Position numbers and translations under genes: made by a program
In this document: positions 7,870 to 16,125 of the stretch, in pieces
Layout of the letters: the number at the start of each line of letters is the position of its first letter
How positions within the stretch are numbered: the stretch's first letter is position 1
Notes under the pieces: model-generated
The model's database searches: none
What the model was told of the DNA's origin: nothing
The model's input: only the letters and a program-made list of their open reading frames with translations
From: DATIKM01 sp035477595
GTDB lineage: Bacteria; Armatimonadota; Chthonomonadetes; Chthonomonadales; CAJBBX01
Assembly: GCA_035477595.1 (NCBI GenBank)
Contig: DATIKM010000156.1
Coordinates: 1 to 29,781, forward strand
DNA length: 29,781 nt
Direction: 5' to 3'

Positions 7870-7886
7870 CCACCCCTATGGGGTGG
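7870..7886 (-). terminator. Hairpin around the stop codon of the lipoprotein gene
   Basis: A perfect 7-bp stem, CCACCCC/GGGGTGG, with a three-base loop that overlaps the TAG stop codon of the minus-strand lipoprotein gene. Further G/C-rich pairing is possible just beyond (7817-7853). No T-run follows. It may weaken read-through into the lptC-like gene; role is inferred. Confidence 0.3.
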
Positions 7887-8421
7887 GGCAGCCAGACGGA
7901 ACAGGCGGGGGCGCCGAGTCCGAGAAGACGAAAACGTTGCCGAGGGAGCGGTCACCAGGGCCAACAGCGCCCGTCTGCATGACGCAACTGCCGGTGCCGG
8001 ACTGGTTCTGCAGATAGTAGGCATAGACCGCGTGGTTGTAGCGGACGGTGTTCCGGTGGAACCCCGGCGACGGCGGGCTCACGCGGAAGTACCGCGCGGC
8101 GGTTGACACGTTGTTGAAGCGGAAGAAGCCGTTCGTGTCCGTGTTGATGGTGGTGATCGGGAGGAACGATGCGTTCAGCAGCTGAACCTGGACACCGCTG
8201 ACCCGCGTCGTCGACCCGTCGCGCAACACCTGGCCACACAGCACGGGCGTCGTCGAGGTCAGCGCGCTGCCGCAGATCTGGGTCCCGCCGCCATTCCCCC
8301 CCCCGTCGGGGGGTCTGCCGCCCCCTCCGCACCCCATTAGGAGCGCCGCGGAGCCAACCGCCAGTGCCGTCACCAGGCTCTGAAACCCTAAGCTTGGGCA
8401 AGACCGGGACCACACGGACAT
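7876..8421 (-). CDS. Lipoprotein with a carboxypeptidase-regulatory-like (beta-sandwich) domain
   Basis: A 181-residue lipoprotein. Residues 15-30 are hydrophobic and end in the lipobox LLMG-Cys31, followed by a Gly-rich flexible linker (GGGGRPPDGGGNGGG). The mature domain begins with LCGQVLRDGSTTRVSGVQVQLLN and continues with INTDTNGFFRFNNVS, the pattern of CarboxypepD_reg-like/Cna-B-like beta-sandwich domains: an internal GxV start, then TDxNGxFxF. Four cysteines in the mature part (Cys50, Cys62 and two C-terminal ones) could form disulfides. The start is ATG at 8421 with AGGAGG seven bases upstream. Substrate or partner is unknown. It is probably anchored to the outer membrane; it lies upstream of the lptC-lptA-like pair, with a possible hairpin between. 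Confidence 0.7.
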   Translation of the reverse strand: MSVWSRSCPSLGFQSLVTALAVGSAALLMGCGGGGRPPDGGGNGGGTQICGSALTSTTPVLCGQVLRDGSTTRVSGVQVQLLNASFLPITTINTDTNGFFRFNNVSTAARYFRVSPPSPGFHRNTVRYNHAVYAYYLQNQSGTGSCVMQTGAVGPGDRSLGNVFVFSDSAPPPVPSGCPTP

Positions 8422-8574
8422 TCAGCGTCCTCCTGTGCGCACATGGTGCGTTTTCGAGCGGGGTATGCACGGAGCACTCGGCGCGCAGCCGAACGCGCCG
8501 GAGCATCAGTATACACCTACCCCCGCTGCTGTGCAACCCACCATTTCGCCGCCCGAGTGGCCATTCCTTCCGCG

Positions 8575-9507
8575 TCACTGACGCGCCGGTCCGCTCGTGT
8601 CGCCGCTCGGGTGTCCTCCGTTCCAGTTGTACATGGATCGCCCGATGCGGCCGTAGAGCACGTCGTGGCCCTCAGGATCGTAGTCTACCTTCACGTTCAC
8701 CACGTGCCCGTCCGCCGCAGCCACGTTCATGCGGCCCTGATGTGGCGACGGGTACGCTGCGGGCCACCAGGTCGTATCCCAGTACGTCGCCATCGCCCAT
8801 GGATAGGTGGCCCTGTCGAACGGCCCGGAGCGCCGCACGCGCCCGCTCTCGACCAGCAGCGCCGTACGCTCCGGGAGCTCAAGGCTCTCGATGGGGAATG
8901 GACCGGGCGCGAACACGCCGTAGAAGCGAGCGTTCAGTGCGTAGCTGTGGGGGTACGGATAGCCGTGATAGGGGTTCACCGCCCCGGTGGCGGGGTTGGC
9001 CGGGCAGATCGTGGGCAGATCGCGGTCGAGGTAGGGCTGGGTGATGTCGACCCAACTGCGCCAGACGCCCCGGGAGGTGAGGACTTCGGGAGGCGGAAAC
9101 CGCCAGTTGTGGTCCTGCGCATAGAGCAACAACGCGGCGCTCAGGCGCCGCAGGTTGCTCTGGCACGTCGTGCGACGCACCTGGCCATCGCGATAGGCCC
9201 ACAGGGGCACGACGACGACGGCCAGCGCGGCGCCCACCAAAGCTGCGAGCGGCGTGGCGAGCCGGAGGCGGCGTGGGCGTGCGGCGCCTGACGCAGGCGG
9301 GAAGCCGGGCTCAGCGGCCGCCACGGTTGGAGCGGGCACGGCGACTGGAAGGGCTGCGCCGGCCGGAGGCGCCAGTCGATCGGCGGCGGCCGGCCGTGGC
9401 GGCGAGCGATGCCGGCTCACCGGAGGCGCGCGCGAGCGCGGCGCGCCCCGCGGTCCTCCCCCACAGCACAAAGGCGCCGAACGCGACAATGGCGCCCACC
9501 GCTCCAA
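8575..9507 (-). CDS. Pilin-like protein with C-terminal DGHV motif (start uncertain)
   Basis: Residues from about 85 onward resemble the prepilin-like proteins abundant in Armatimonadota and Planctomycetota. A hydrophobic segment, PLAALVGAALAVVVVPLW, is followed by RTTCQSNLRRLSAALLLYAQDHNWRFPPP, a variable beta domain, and HQGRMNVAAADGHVVNVKVD near the end. The usual leader GFTLIELLVVIAI is missing: the hydrophobic segment has no Gly-Phe-Thr-Leu-Ile-Glu and is preceded by about 80 Pro/Ala/Arg-rich residues. It may therefore not be processed by prepilin peptidase. The earliest start in frame is TTG at 9507 and no ribosome site is obvious; a later GTG near 9417 is possible. The body of the protein is secure, the N-terminus is not. 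Confidence 0.65.
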   Translation of the reverse strand: MERWAPLSRSAPLCCGGGPRGAPRSRAPPVSRHRSPPRPAAADRLAPPAGAALPVAVPAPTVAAAEPGFPPASGAARPRRLRLATPLAALVGAALAVVVVPLWAYRDGQVRRTTCQSNLRRLSAALLLYAQDHNWRFPPPEVLTSRGVWRSWVDITQPYLDRDLPTICPANPATGAVNPYHGYPYPHSYALNARFYGVFAPGPFPIESLELPERTALLVESGRVRRSGPFDRATYPWAMATYWDTTWWPAAYPSPHQGRMNVAAADGHVVNVKVDYDPEGHDVLYGRIGRSMYNWNGGHPSGDTSGPARQ

Positions 9508-9553
9508 TCTGCTCCAGCGTCACCGTCGCCCTCCGCGCCCGCTCCGCGAGCAC
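9311..9553 (-). CDS. Possible small membrane protein (weak)
   Basis: An 80-codon frame starting at a GTG encodes TVTLEQIGAVGAIVAFGAFVLWG, a plausible single membrane segment, followed by an Ala/Arg-rich tail. It overlaps the uncertain N-terminal region of the pilin-like gene in another frame. If the pilin-like protein starts further in, this could be a separate short gene just before it. There is no clear ribosome site and no recognised family; it may be a chance frame. Confidence 0.2.
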   Translation of the reverse strand: MLAERARRATVTLEQIGAVGAIVAFGAFVLWGRTAGRAALARASGEPASLAATAGRRRSTGASGRRSPSSRRARSNRGGR

Positions 9554-9598
9554 GTGAAGGTTCGCCCGGAAACCCGCTGTTTCCTGCAGCCGCTCCCG

Positions 9599-9988
9599 TC
9601 AGGCCGCCTGGCGCAGCAGCAGGAACCAGCGGTGGCGCTGGCTCTCCTGCACGTCGGCGAACTGCACCCCGTACTCGTAGAGGCAGTCGTCGCTCTCCGG
9701 CAGGATCGACTGCCGGACGACCACGCCGCGAATGGGCGCCAGCTCGGTGTGCGATGGTGGGTCGATGATGACCTCGGTGTCTGTGGGCAGACAGACGCGC
9801 AGGCGCAGACGCAGGCCGAGGCGGCTGACATCGATGATCGTGGCGGCGTGTACTTCCTGGCCGGCATCCACCATGACAGCGCGGGGGCGGGCGGCCTCGC
9901 GCAATGCGTCGCGACGGTCGTCGATGGGCGGGTCGTCGACCAACCTGATGTGGTACAAGGGCCGTTCCTCCTCGGATGCGGCGTACAT
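9599..9988 (-). CDS. PilZ-type (c-di-GMP-binding) domain protein
   Basis: A 129-residue single-domain protein. The two PilZ signature elements are visible: Arg30-x-x-x-Arg34 (REAAR) and Asp53-x-Ser55-x-x-Gly58 (DVSRLG), followed by alternating strands LRLRLRVCLPTDTEVIID, IRGVVVRQSI and YEYGVQFADV. PilZ domains with both motifs bind cyclic di-GMP and often control exopolysaccharide synthesis or motility. It sits next to the large polysaccharide locus but on the opposite strand. The ATG at 9988 was chosen since the residues before it (frame to 10102) look non-coding; no strong ribosome site is seen and an 8-bp hairpin (9995-10016) lies directly in front. The spacing between the two motifs is a little short compared with some PilZ proteins. 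Confidence 0.68.
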   Translation of the reverse strand: MYAASEEERPLYHIRLVDDPPIDDRRDALREAARPRAVMVDAGQEVHAATIIDVSRLGLRLRLRVCLPTDTEVIIDPPSHTELAPIRGVVVRQSILPESDDCLYEYGVQFADVQESQRHRWFLLLRQAA

Positions 9989-10102
9989 CGCGGCGGTGCC
10001 GCACGCTGGCGGCACCGATGCCTTGTTCCATGTTCGGCTCGCGCAGGACCAGTCAGAAGGGCCAGAGACGTTGCGGCACAGCGGGCCGGGAGCGCTTCGC
10101 AC

Positions 10103-10371
10103 CCGGTCCGGCGCTCGACCTGTCGCCGCGGCGCATCAGGCGCGACGGCAGTGCCGGACTGGGGAGAGGGGGCCCGGATCGGCGAGTGCCGCAGGGCCGA
10201 CGCGCAAGTGAGAGGCGTGGCTGCCTCCCGATCGGGCCTCAGGACTCACATCACGGTCCGGCAGCGCCCCTCATCCTTCTGTCGGGTTCGGTCGCATGTA
10301 GCTCGGGCGCGACGAGGGCCGGGCGGGCTCGCGTCGTGCGGTGTACCGGGATCGTATTGAGGATCGATGGG
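10103..10371. other. Non-coding stretch upstream of the polysaccharide operon
   Basis: No convincing gene on either strand from the PilZ gene to the first polysaccharide gene (bases 9989-10511). It holds an 8-bp hairpin (9995-10016), a perfect palindrome CCCGATCGGG at 10227-10236, about 137 bases upstream of the sigma-54 site at 10372, and that promoter itself. The palindrome's position would suit an enhancer site, but short palindromes are common in such DNA. Confidence 0.4.
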
Positions 10372-10387
10372 TGGCACGCTTTGTGCA
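10372..10387 (+). promoter_or_regulatory. Sigma-54 (RpoN) promoter for the dehydratase-Wzc-exosortase operon
   Basis: TGGCACGCTTTGTGCA matches the RpoN consensus TGGCACG-N4-TTGCW at all but one position, with the invariant GG (10373-10374) and GC (10385-10386) separated by exactly ten bases. It lies 125 bases before the ATG of the dehydratase gene; the expected transcript start is near 10398. The 14 bases at 10365-10378 are identical to those at the promoter of the PEP-CTERM gene (18861-18848, minus strand). Confidence 0.75.
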
Positions 10388-10511
10388 TCCGCCCTTTGGT
10401 GCGACCGCGTGCCACGTGACGGCCAGCGGCCGGAAGGTTGTGTGCGTCTCCAATTGCGGGCCGTTCACGCCACAATAGTGTGGCTGTACCGACGCCAGGG
10501 ATGGTCGCTCG

Positions 10512-12560
10512 ATGCCGAGAAGCGTGCTCAATCGGGTTCTGAGGCCGATCCGCGCGGTGCTGCCACGCCTGCGCAACCGCCACTTCATCGCCCTCGACAT
10601 CGTTCTCCTCAGCCTCACGCCCTGGCTCGCCTTCCTGCTGCGCTACGACGGCGTGGTGGAGATACGCACTCACGCAGCGGAACTTGCGTTCTACACGCTC
10701 ACCGCCGTCGTGGTGCGCGTTGCGCTCTTCCACCCCTTCGGCCTCTACAATCGCTACTGGCACTACGCGGGCGTTGACGAGCTCGTCCAGACAACACTCG
10801 CGGTCGTGTCGTCGATGGTGGTGCTCTACGCGCTGTACGCTGGAGGCGTCTTCCACCTCGCCGGAGACGAGACGCTGCCGCGCACGCTTCTGCTCATTGA
10901 CGGTCTCCTAGCGCTTCTCGTGGTCGGCATGACTCGGTTTAGCGTACGCCTCAGCCGCGTGGCTGCCCTGCCCTCGCGCCCCACGGACGCCGGCAGATCG
11001 GTGCTCATCGTGGGCGCCGGCATCGTAGGGCAGATGGTCGCACGCGAGATGAAGGTGAGTCCCCATATGGGCATGCGGGGGGTCGCCTTCCTGGACGACG
11101 ATCCCGACAAGCAGCACCTTCGCATCGCGGGGCTCCCGGTCCTGGGCTGCAGCGAGAGCCTGCCGGAGGTGGTCGCGTCCCTCGGTATCGAGCAGGTGGT
11201 GATCGCCATGCCGAACGCGCCCGGCAAGGTGGTTCGGCGCGTCGTCGACCTGTGCGAGCAGGCCGGCGTTAAGGCGCGCACCGTTCCGGGCGTCTTCACG
11301 CTTCTGGACGAGAAGGTTCGCGTCAATGCCATCCGAGCCGTCGATATCGACGATCTGCTGCGCCGCGAGCCCGTGCGGACAGACGTCGAGGCGGTAGCGA
11401 AGCTCCTCCGCGGCGCGCGGGTGCTGATCACCGGCGGTGGAGGGTCGATTGGCAGCGAGCTGTGCCGGCAGGTGCTGCGCTGCGCCCCGGCCGAGCTGGT
11501 GGTTCTAGGTCACGGCGAGAACTCGGTCTTTGAGATACATGGCGAGTTAGCGCGCGCACTCCGGCGACCGCCGCCTCGCGACGGCTCCGTGCCGCCGGAG
11601 CGGCCCTCCACGCGCATCGTCCCGGTGATCGCCGACATCCGCGACGAGGAGCGCATGCGCCGCGTGCTCCGCCAGTACCGGCCTCAGATTGTGTTTCACG
11701 CCGCGGCGCACAAGCACGTGCCGCTCATGGAGGCAAACCCGGCGGAGGCTATCGCGAACAACGTGTTCGGGACGCTTTACCTCCTCCATGCCGCTGCCGC
11801 GGCCGGGGTGGAGCACTTCGTTATGATCTCCACCGACAAGGCGGTTAACCCGACAAGCATCATGGGTGCGACCAAGCGCGCGGCGGAGCTGCTCGTTCTG
11901 CAGGCCGCCGAGCGAACGGGCAGGCCCTACGTGTCCGTACGGTTCGGAAATGTGCTCGGAAGCCGGGGTAGTGTGGTTCCAATCTTCCGGCGGCAGATAG
12001 CGGAGGGCGGGCCGGTGACGGTGAGCCATCCGGAGATGACCCGCTACTTCATGACGATCCCTGAAGCCGTCCAGCTCGTCCTTCAGTCTGCGGTCCTCGG
12101 CAAAGGCGGCGAGGTGTTCATGCTGGACATGGGCGAGCCGGTCCTGATCGTCGACCTCGCCCGCGACATGATCGAGCTGTCGGGGCTGCACGTAGGGCGC
12201 GACATCGACATCGAGTTCACCGGCATCCGTCCGGGCGAGAAGCTGTTCGAGGAGCTTCGGCTCGACGGGGAGAGCTATCAGCGCACGCGCCACGAGAAGG
12301 TGCTCGTCGTTCGCAACGGGGCGACCGGGACGACTGACGGCATCGACGATGCCCTGTCGGTGATGCGCGCGGCGGTGCTGAGCGCGGAGCGCGAGGCGGC
12401 ACTGGCGGCGCTGAAGCGGCTCGTACCGGAGTTCGTGCCGGACGAGGAGCGCCTGGCGCAAGCGCTGACCGGGCCTGGCGCTGGCGTCGAGGACGCGGTT
12501 CGCCGTGGTCCGACGGGCGCCCGCGCGGCGCCGGCGCCTGGGAGTGGTTTGACGGCCTGA
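10512..12560 (+). CDS. Membrane-bound nucleoside-diphosphate-sugar 4,6-dehydratase (WbpM/CapD/PglF family)
   Basis: This 682-residue protein has the full architecture of the family. Four N-terminal membrane helices (about 25-140) are followed by a Rossmann CoA-binding-like domain (VLIVGAGIVGQMVAREM, 164-180) and a C-terminal SDR dehydratase domain with the NAD motif ITGGGGSIGSE (306-316). The active-site region STDKAVNPTSIMGATKR (440-456) shows the characteristic replacement of the SDR tyrosine by Met451 with Lys455 retained. Such enzymes turn UDP-GlcNAc into UDP-2-acetamido-2,6-dideoxy-4-hexulose, the entry to QuiNAc, FucNAc and bacillosamine sugars of surface glycans. The start is ATG, with GGGATGG about eight bases before it. 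It is the first gene after the sigma-54 promoter at 10372. The last 50 residues are Ala/Pro-rich and dispensable-looking. Confidence 0.92.
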   Translation: MPRSVLNRVLRPIRAVLPRLRNRHFIALDIVLLSLTPWLAFLLRYDGVVEIRTHAAELAFYTLTAVVVRVALFHPFGLYNRYWHYAGVDELVQTTLAVVSSMVVLYALYAGGVFHLAGDETLPRTLLLIDGLLALLVVGMTRFSVRLSRVAALPSRPTDAGRSVLIVGAGIVGQMVAREMKVSPHMGMRGVAFLDDDPDKQHLRIAGLPVLGCSESLPEVVASLGIEQVVIAMPNAPGKVVRRVVDLCEQAGVKARTVPGVFTLLDEKVRVNAIRAVDIDDLLRREPVRTDVEAVAKLLRGARVLITGGGGSIGSELCRQVLRCAPAELVVLGHGENSVFEIHGELARALRRPPPRDGSVPPERPSTRIVPVIADIRDEERMRRVLRQYRPQIVFHAAAHKHVPLMEANPAEAIANNVFGTLYLLHAAAAAGVEHFVMISTDKAVNPTSIMGATKRAAELLVLQAAERTGRPYVSVRFGNVLGSRGSVVPIFRRQIAEGGPVTVSHPEMTRYFMTIPEAVQLVLQSAVLGKGGEVFMLDMGEPVLIVDLARDMIELSGLHVGRDIDIEFTGIRPGEKLFEELRLDGESYQRTRHEKVLVVRNGATGTTDGIDDALSVMRAAVLSAEREAALAALKRLVPEFVPDEERLAQALTGPGAGVEDAVRRGPTGARAAPAPGSGLTA

Positions 12561-12614
12561 TGGGGCTTCGGCACACACGATAGACGGTTCGTCTCTGTGA
12601 ATGGTGGGAATGGC

Positions 12615-14846
12615 ATGGAGTATGTGAGGGAGGCGACCGCCTCCGACGTCAGCTTTCGGACCGTCGTGGGCATCGCGTGGCGGCGCAAGTGGGTGATTCT
12701 GGTGGTGCTCGCCTTTGTGATGGGCGCCACCGTCCAGCTAACCCGACGGCAGCCGCAGATGTGGCGCGCGAACGCGCAGATGATGATCATCCATCGGGCC
12801 GGCCCTCTTGCGGCGTCGCCGGAGCATGGCCTCACGAACCCGCTGATGGAGACCACCAGCACCCAGCTTGCCTTGCTGAGAAGCGACACCATGGCCGGTC
12901 GAACGCTCGCGTGGCTCAAGAACGATGCCTTCGAGAGGGGCAAGGCGGCCGACGAGCTCGGCATGGTGGAGGACCAGAGCATCTGGCGCAACTTCCAGAG
13001 GAACGTCCGCGTCTCGTCCCCGGAAGGCACCAACATCATCAACGTGGAGGTCTCGCTCAACCATCCCGAGCGGGCGCGCGCGCTGGCCGACGCCGTCTGC
13101 AACGCCTTCGTCCAGTGGAAGCTGGAGCTGGCAAGGCAGAGCGTCGAGGACATCAGGAGGCAGTTGCAGGGGCGTGCTGAGCAGGCAGGCAGACAGCTGC
13201 AGGATGCCGAGCAGGTGGTCGCGCGCATGAAGCGGGCTGGTGCCGCCGTGGAGGTCACTGCACACGACCAGGCAGCGGTCGAGCGCTATGTGGAGCAGGC
13301 GGCGCAGATGGCGGCAACCCGACAGGCGGTTGCGGTCCAGCAGTCGCGCCTCCGCGACCTGGAGGGGCGCATGGGCCAGGTGCGGGCTACCGTGCGCCAG
13401 GGCGAGCTGGGTGACGATGGGCAGGTCTCCCAGCTCCAGCAGCAGCTCGGGCTTCTCGAGACGGAGCGGGCAAGGCTCGGCGTCCGCTTCGGGCCCCAGC
13501 ACCCGGAGATGCGCGTCGTCGACGCACAGATCCTGGATGTGAAGGGTCGGCTAGCCAGGGCCATCCAGAGCAGCTTTGACGCTCGCCGGCCCACGGTCCA
13601 GGCGGCGGCAGCGCTCTACGAGGAGTACAAGCAGGCACAGACCATGCTCAGCTTCAGGCAGGCGGAGCTCGCCGCGGCCGCGCAGATGCGCAGCGAGTTT
13701 CGTCGCGATGCCGCACGCGTGCCGGATGCGACACTTGCCTACGCCAAGGCAGAGCGCGACGCCCAGTTGGCACGCAACCTCTACTCCTCAGCGCAGGGCT
13801 CGCTGAACGCCGTGGAGCTTTCGAGGGACATCGCGGCGGGCAACGTGCAGGTGTCCTCGCAGGCGATCACGCCGCTCGATCCGTTCCAGCCGGACTGGGC
13901 GCGCAGCCTGACGCTCGGCCTGGTTGTCGCCCTGTCGTTGGCGGCGCTGGCGGCCCTCGGGATCGAGCAAGCGGACCGTCGCGTGCGCACGGCTCACGAC
14001 ATACGCCGGCTCATTCCAGGACCGATCATCGGGCGGCTTCCCGAGCTGCCGCGACCGGACGCCCGTGCCCTCGCGGGCATGGAGGCGCCGCCGCTCGCCC
14101 TGGAGGTCTACGGGATGGCGCGGGCCAGTCTGGCGATGGCCGTGCGGGCCAGCGGCGTCGAGGAACCCTGGCGACGCCATGTCGTCATGGTGACCAGCGC
14201 CGTTCCGGGGGAGGGTAAGTCGGTCACCGCCGCGCAGATGGCGCGCTCGCTTGCTCGCTCCGGCCGCTCGGTGCTGCTGGTGGACGCCGACCTGCGTCGC
14301 CCCACCCAGAACCGCCTCTTCCGGACCGCGGAGCCCGTGGGTCTCGCCGAGGTCCTGACCGGGGCGATGACCCTCGATGAAGCCGTCGTGGCATCGGACA
14401 CCGAGGGCCTCGTCATCCTCCACAGCGGTCAGGCCACGGGGAACCCGACGGAGATGATCGCCCGGCGCGAGATGCGCGAGATCGTCGAGGCGATGCGCAA
14501 CCGCGCCGACGTGACGATCATCGACGTGCCCGCCTGCGCTGTGGTCGCGGACGCGCTGCTCATCGCCCCCTACGTCGACAGCATCCTGCACGTCGTGGGC
14601 ATGGGTATGGTGGACGAGGAAACCATGGAGCGCACGCTTGCCGCGCTGCACGCGGCTGCGCCGAAGACGCTGGCGTTCTTCCTGAACCGCACCTCGCGGG
14701 AGCGGGCGCACAGCTACGGGGGCCGCTACTACTATCGCTACGGCGAGTACGCGGGGACCAATGGCACCGCCGCGGCAACCCCGATGCTGGAGGGCACCGC
14801 GCGCGAGTCCGACGGGTCCGCAGCAGGCTCCTCGCGGCAGTCCTGA
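12615..14846 (+). CDS. Wzc-type polysaccharide co-polymerase / tyrosine autokinase
   Basis: About 743 residues. The N-terminal Wzz domain has one membrane helix (RRKWVILVVLAFVMGATVQL) and a second near nucleotides 13900-13960 (LTLGLVVALSLAALAALGI). Between them lies a long Gln/Ala/Arg-rich coiled coil (about residues 165-340), the periplasmic part that governs chain length. The cytoplasmic BY-kinase domain has the Walker A SAVPGEGKS (about 525-533), Walker A' VLLVDADLRRP, Walker B-like TIIDVP and a C-terminal tyrosine cluster (SYGGRYYYRYGEY) that is autophosphorylated in this family. It links polymer length to export. The ATG at 12615 is preferred because GGTGGG lies six bases before it; a GTG at 12597 would add six residues. 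It follows the dehydratase gene by about 50 bases and overlaps the exosortase gene by one base (TGATG). Confidence 0.92.
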   Translation: MEYVREATASDVSFRTVVGIAWRRKWVILVVLAFVMGATVQLTRRQPQMWRANAQMMIIHRAGPLAASPEHGLTNPLMETTSTQLALLRSDTMAGRTLAWLKNDAFERGKAADELGMVEDQSIWRNFQRNVRVSSPEGTNIINVEVSLNHPERARALADAVCNAFVQWKLELARQSVEDIRRQLQGRAEQAGRQLQDAEQVVARMKRAGAAVEVTAHDQAAVERYVEQAAQMAATRQAVAVQQSRLRDLEGRMGQVRATVRQGELGDDGQVSQLQQQLGLLETERARLGVRFGPQHPEMRVVDAQILDVKGRLARAIQSSFDARRPTVQAAAALYEEYKQAQTMLSFRQAELAAAAQMRSEFRRDAARVPDATLAYAKAERDAQLARNLYSSAQGSLNAVELSRDIAAGNVQVSSQAITPLDPFQPDWARSLTLGLVVALSLAALAALGIEQADRRVRTAHDIRRLIPGPIIGRLPELPRPDARALAGMEAPPLALEVYGMARASLAMAVRASGVEEPWRRHVVMVTSAVPGEGKSVTAAQMARSLARSGRSVLLVDADLRRPTQNRLFRTAEPVGLAEVLTGAMTLDEAVVASDTEGLVILHSGQATGNPTEMIARREMREIVEAMRNRADVTIIDVPACAVVADALLIAPYVDSILHVVGMGMVDEETMERTLAALHAAAPKTLAFFLNRTSRERAHSYGGRYYYRYGEYAGTNGTAAATPMLEGTARESDGSAAGSSRQS

Positions 14847-15748
14847 TGGCCGAGCCGAGCTCTGCACGGGGGCTATTGCCGCGCATCGTCGCGTGGGCGT
14901 TCCTTCTGGGGACGGCGGCCGCCTTCGCTCCGGCGATGGCCACCGCGGCGCAGTTGTGGCTCACGCGCGACAGCTACGCCCACGGCATGTTCGTGGTCCC
15001 CACTGCGCTCGTCCTGCTCTGGACCGAACGCCGGCACCTGCGGGAGGCCGCCTGGGAGCCTCGGGCCTGGGGATGGGCGCTGGTCGCCAGCGGCGTCGCT
15101 CTCTACATCGCGGCCATGTTGAGCCCCCAGCGCGCACTCGCCCTCTGGGCCATCGTCCCGGTGCTGACCGGAGGCGCCATCGCGCTCCATGGTCTGGCGC
15201 TCTGGCGCATCGTGCGGTTCCCGCTCCTCCTGTGCGCGTTCGCGTTCCCGCTACCGAACGGCGTGCTGGAGGCGGTGCACCCTGCGCTGGCCGGCGTGAG
15301 CGGCGTGAGCGCTACTGTGATCGTCGACGCGCTCGGCTACACCGTGATCCTGATCGGCGACAGGCTGGAAGTGCCGGGCGAGGTGGTGATCGTCGCCGAC
15401 GGCTGCAGCGGGTACAAGAAGACAATCTCGCTGATCGCGTTCGCTGCGATCTACGGCTGGGTCTTCCGGTCGGAGCCGTGGAGGCGCGCACTCCTCCTCG
15501 CGGGCGCCGCAGTCATCGCGGTGTTCGCGAACACGCTGCGCATCGCCTCGCTGGTGATTGTGCTCTCCGAAGGGGGCATGGCCGCCTACACCGCCACGCA
15601 CGACCATGCGGCCAGAGCCGCGGTCCTCGTAGCCTTCGTTATCTTCATCGGCTACGGGAAGGCCCTGGGGTGCAGAGGCATCCGGTTCTTCGGCGAGCCG
15701 AGCCCGCCCGCCGCGCGCCCGCGAGCTGACGAGCCAGCACCGGCCTGA
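14846..15748 (+). CDS. Exosortase
   Basis: A 300-residue polytopic membrane protein with about eight hydrophobic segments. The exosortase catalytic triad is visible: Cys187 in VADGCSGYKK, Arg232 in FANTLRIASL and His252 or His254 in THDHAARA. The usual EACSGLR motif is here DGCSGYK. Exosortases are membrane transpeptidase-like enzymes that recognise the C-terminal PEP-CTERM signal of exported proteins and process it, in bacteria that make extracellular polysaccharide. The start overlaps the Wzc stop codon (TGATG), so enzyme and polysaccharide machinery are co-translated under the sigma-54 promoter at 10372. A likely substrate, with a PEA variant of the signal, is encoded 2 kb downstream on the opposite strand. 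The tail after residue 283 is Pro/Ala-rich and probably disordered. Confidence 0.92.
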   Translation: MAEPSSARGLLPRIVAWAFLLGTAAAFAPAMATAAQLWLTRDSYAHGMFVVPTALVLLWTERRHLREAAWEPRAWGWALVASGVALYIAAMLSPQRALALWAIVPVLTGGAIALHGLALWRIVRFPLLLCAFAFPLPNGVLEAVHPALAGVSGVSATVIVDALGYTVILIGDRLEVPGEVVIVADGCSGYKKTISLIAFAAIYGWVFRSEPWRRALLLAGAAVIAVFANTLRIASLVIVLSEGGMAAYTATHDHAARAAVLVAFVIFIGYGKALGCRGIRFFGEPSPPAARPRADEPAPA

Positions 15749-15787
15749 CGCGCTGGGAACCAACTCGCGCGCGATCCGGTATAGGTC

Positions 15788-16037
15788 TTAGCGCGTGGCC
15801 GGCGTCACGGCGGTCCGTAGCTGTCTGCTGGTCCGCACCATGCGGTAAACTCTAGCGGCATCCCCCGCCGCGAGCGCCGACTGCAGCCGTCGCGTCCACG
15901 CGCAAGCCCTCCGCCAACCGGTTCCACGCGTCCTCGGCGTTCGGCCCGCCGACCCGGTAATGCTGCGGGTTGCGCGGCGCCGCGCCGATATACAGTATGT
16001 CTGCATGTGGGCTGCTACCGTGGGTTCGGGAACACAT
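15788..16037 (-). pseudogene. Possible frameshifted minus-strand gene remnant
   Basis: In the 377-base gap between the exosortase and beta-helix genes, the minus strand reads ADILYIGAAPRNPQHY and GGPNAEDAWNRLAEGLRV in one frame (to a TAG at 15852) and then SALAAGDAARVYRMVRTSRQLR to a TAA at 15788 in another. Both pieces look like real protein sequence with a shift between them near 15885. No family was recognised. It may be the decayed end of a lost gene; chance coding in G+C-rich DNA is the alternative. Apart from this, the gap shows no gene. Confidence 0.3.
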
Positions 16038-16125
16038 CAGGCGAGAGTTTCCGACTCGCGCACACGCCGGGCGGCGCCGCAGGGGTGCTGCCGGCCCTCG
16101 CGAGACGAGCAGAGAGGACGGCACG

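Noticed and set aside
9995..10016. 8-bp hairpin GGTGCCGC/GCGGCACC in front of the PilZ gene
   Set aside because: Could be a leader structure or chance in G+C-rich DNA; nothing around it supports a riboswitch or terminator.
10399..10414. TGGCACGCGGTCGCAC on the minus strand, resembling a fifth sigma-54 site facing the PilZ gene
   Set aside because: GG and GC are nine bases apart instead of ten, a spacing that normally abolishes RpoN recognition.
12597..12614. GTG at 12597 as start of the Wzc-type gene
   Set aside because: The ATG at 12615 has a GGTGGG ribosome site at good spacing; the GTG has none.
15829..15843. TGGTCCGCACCATGC, GG-N10-GC upstream of the beta-helix gene
   Set aside because: Three deviations from the conserved TGGCACG/TTGC bases and about 280 bases from the gene; too weak.
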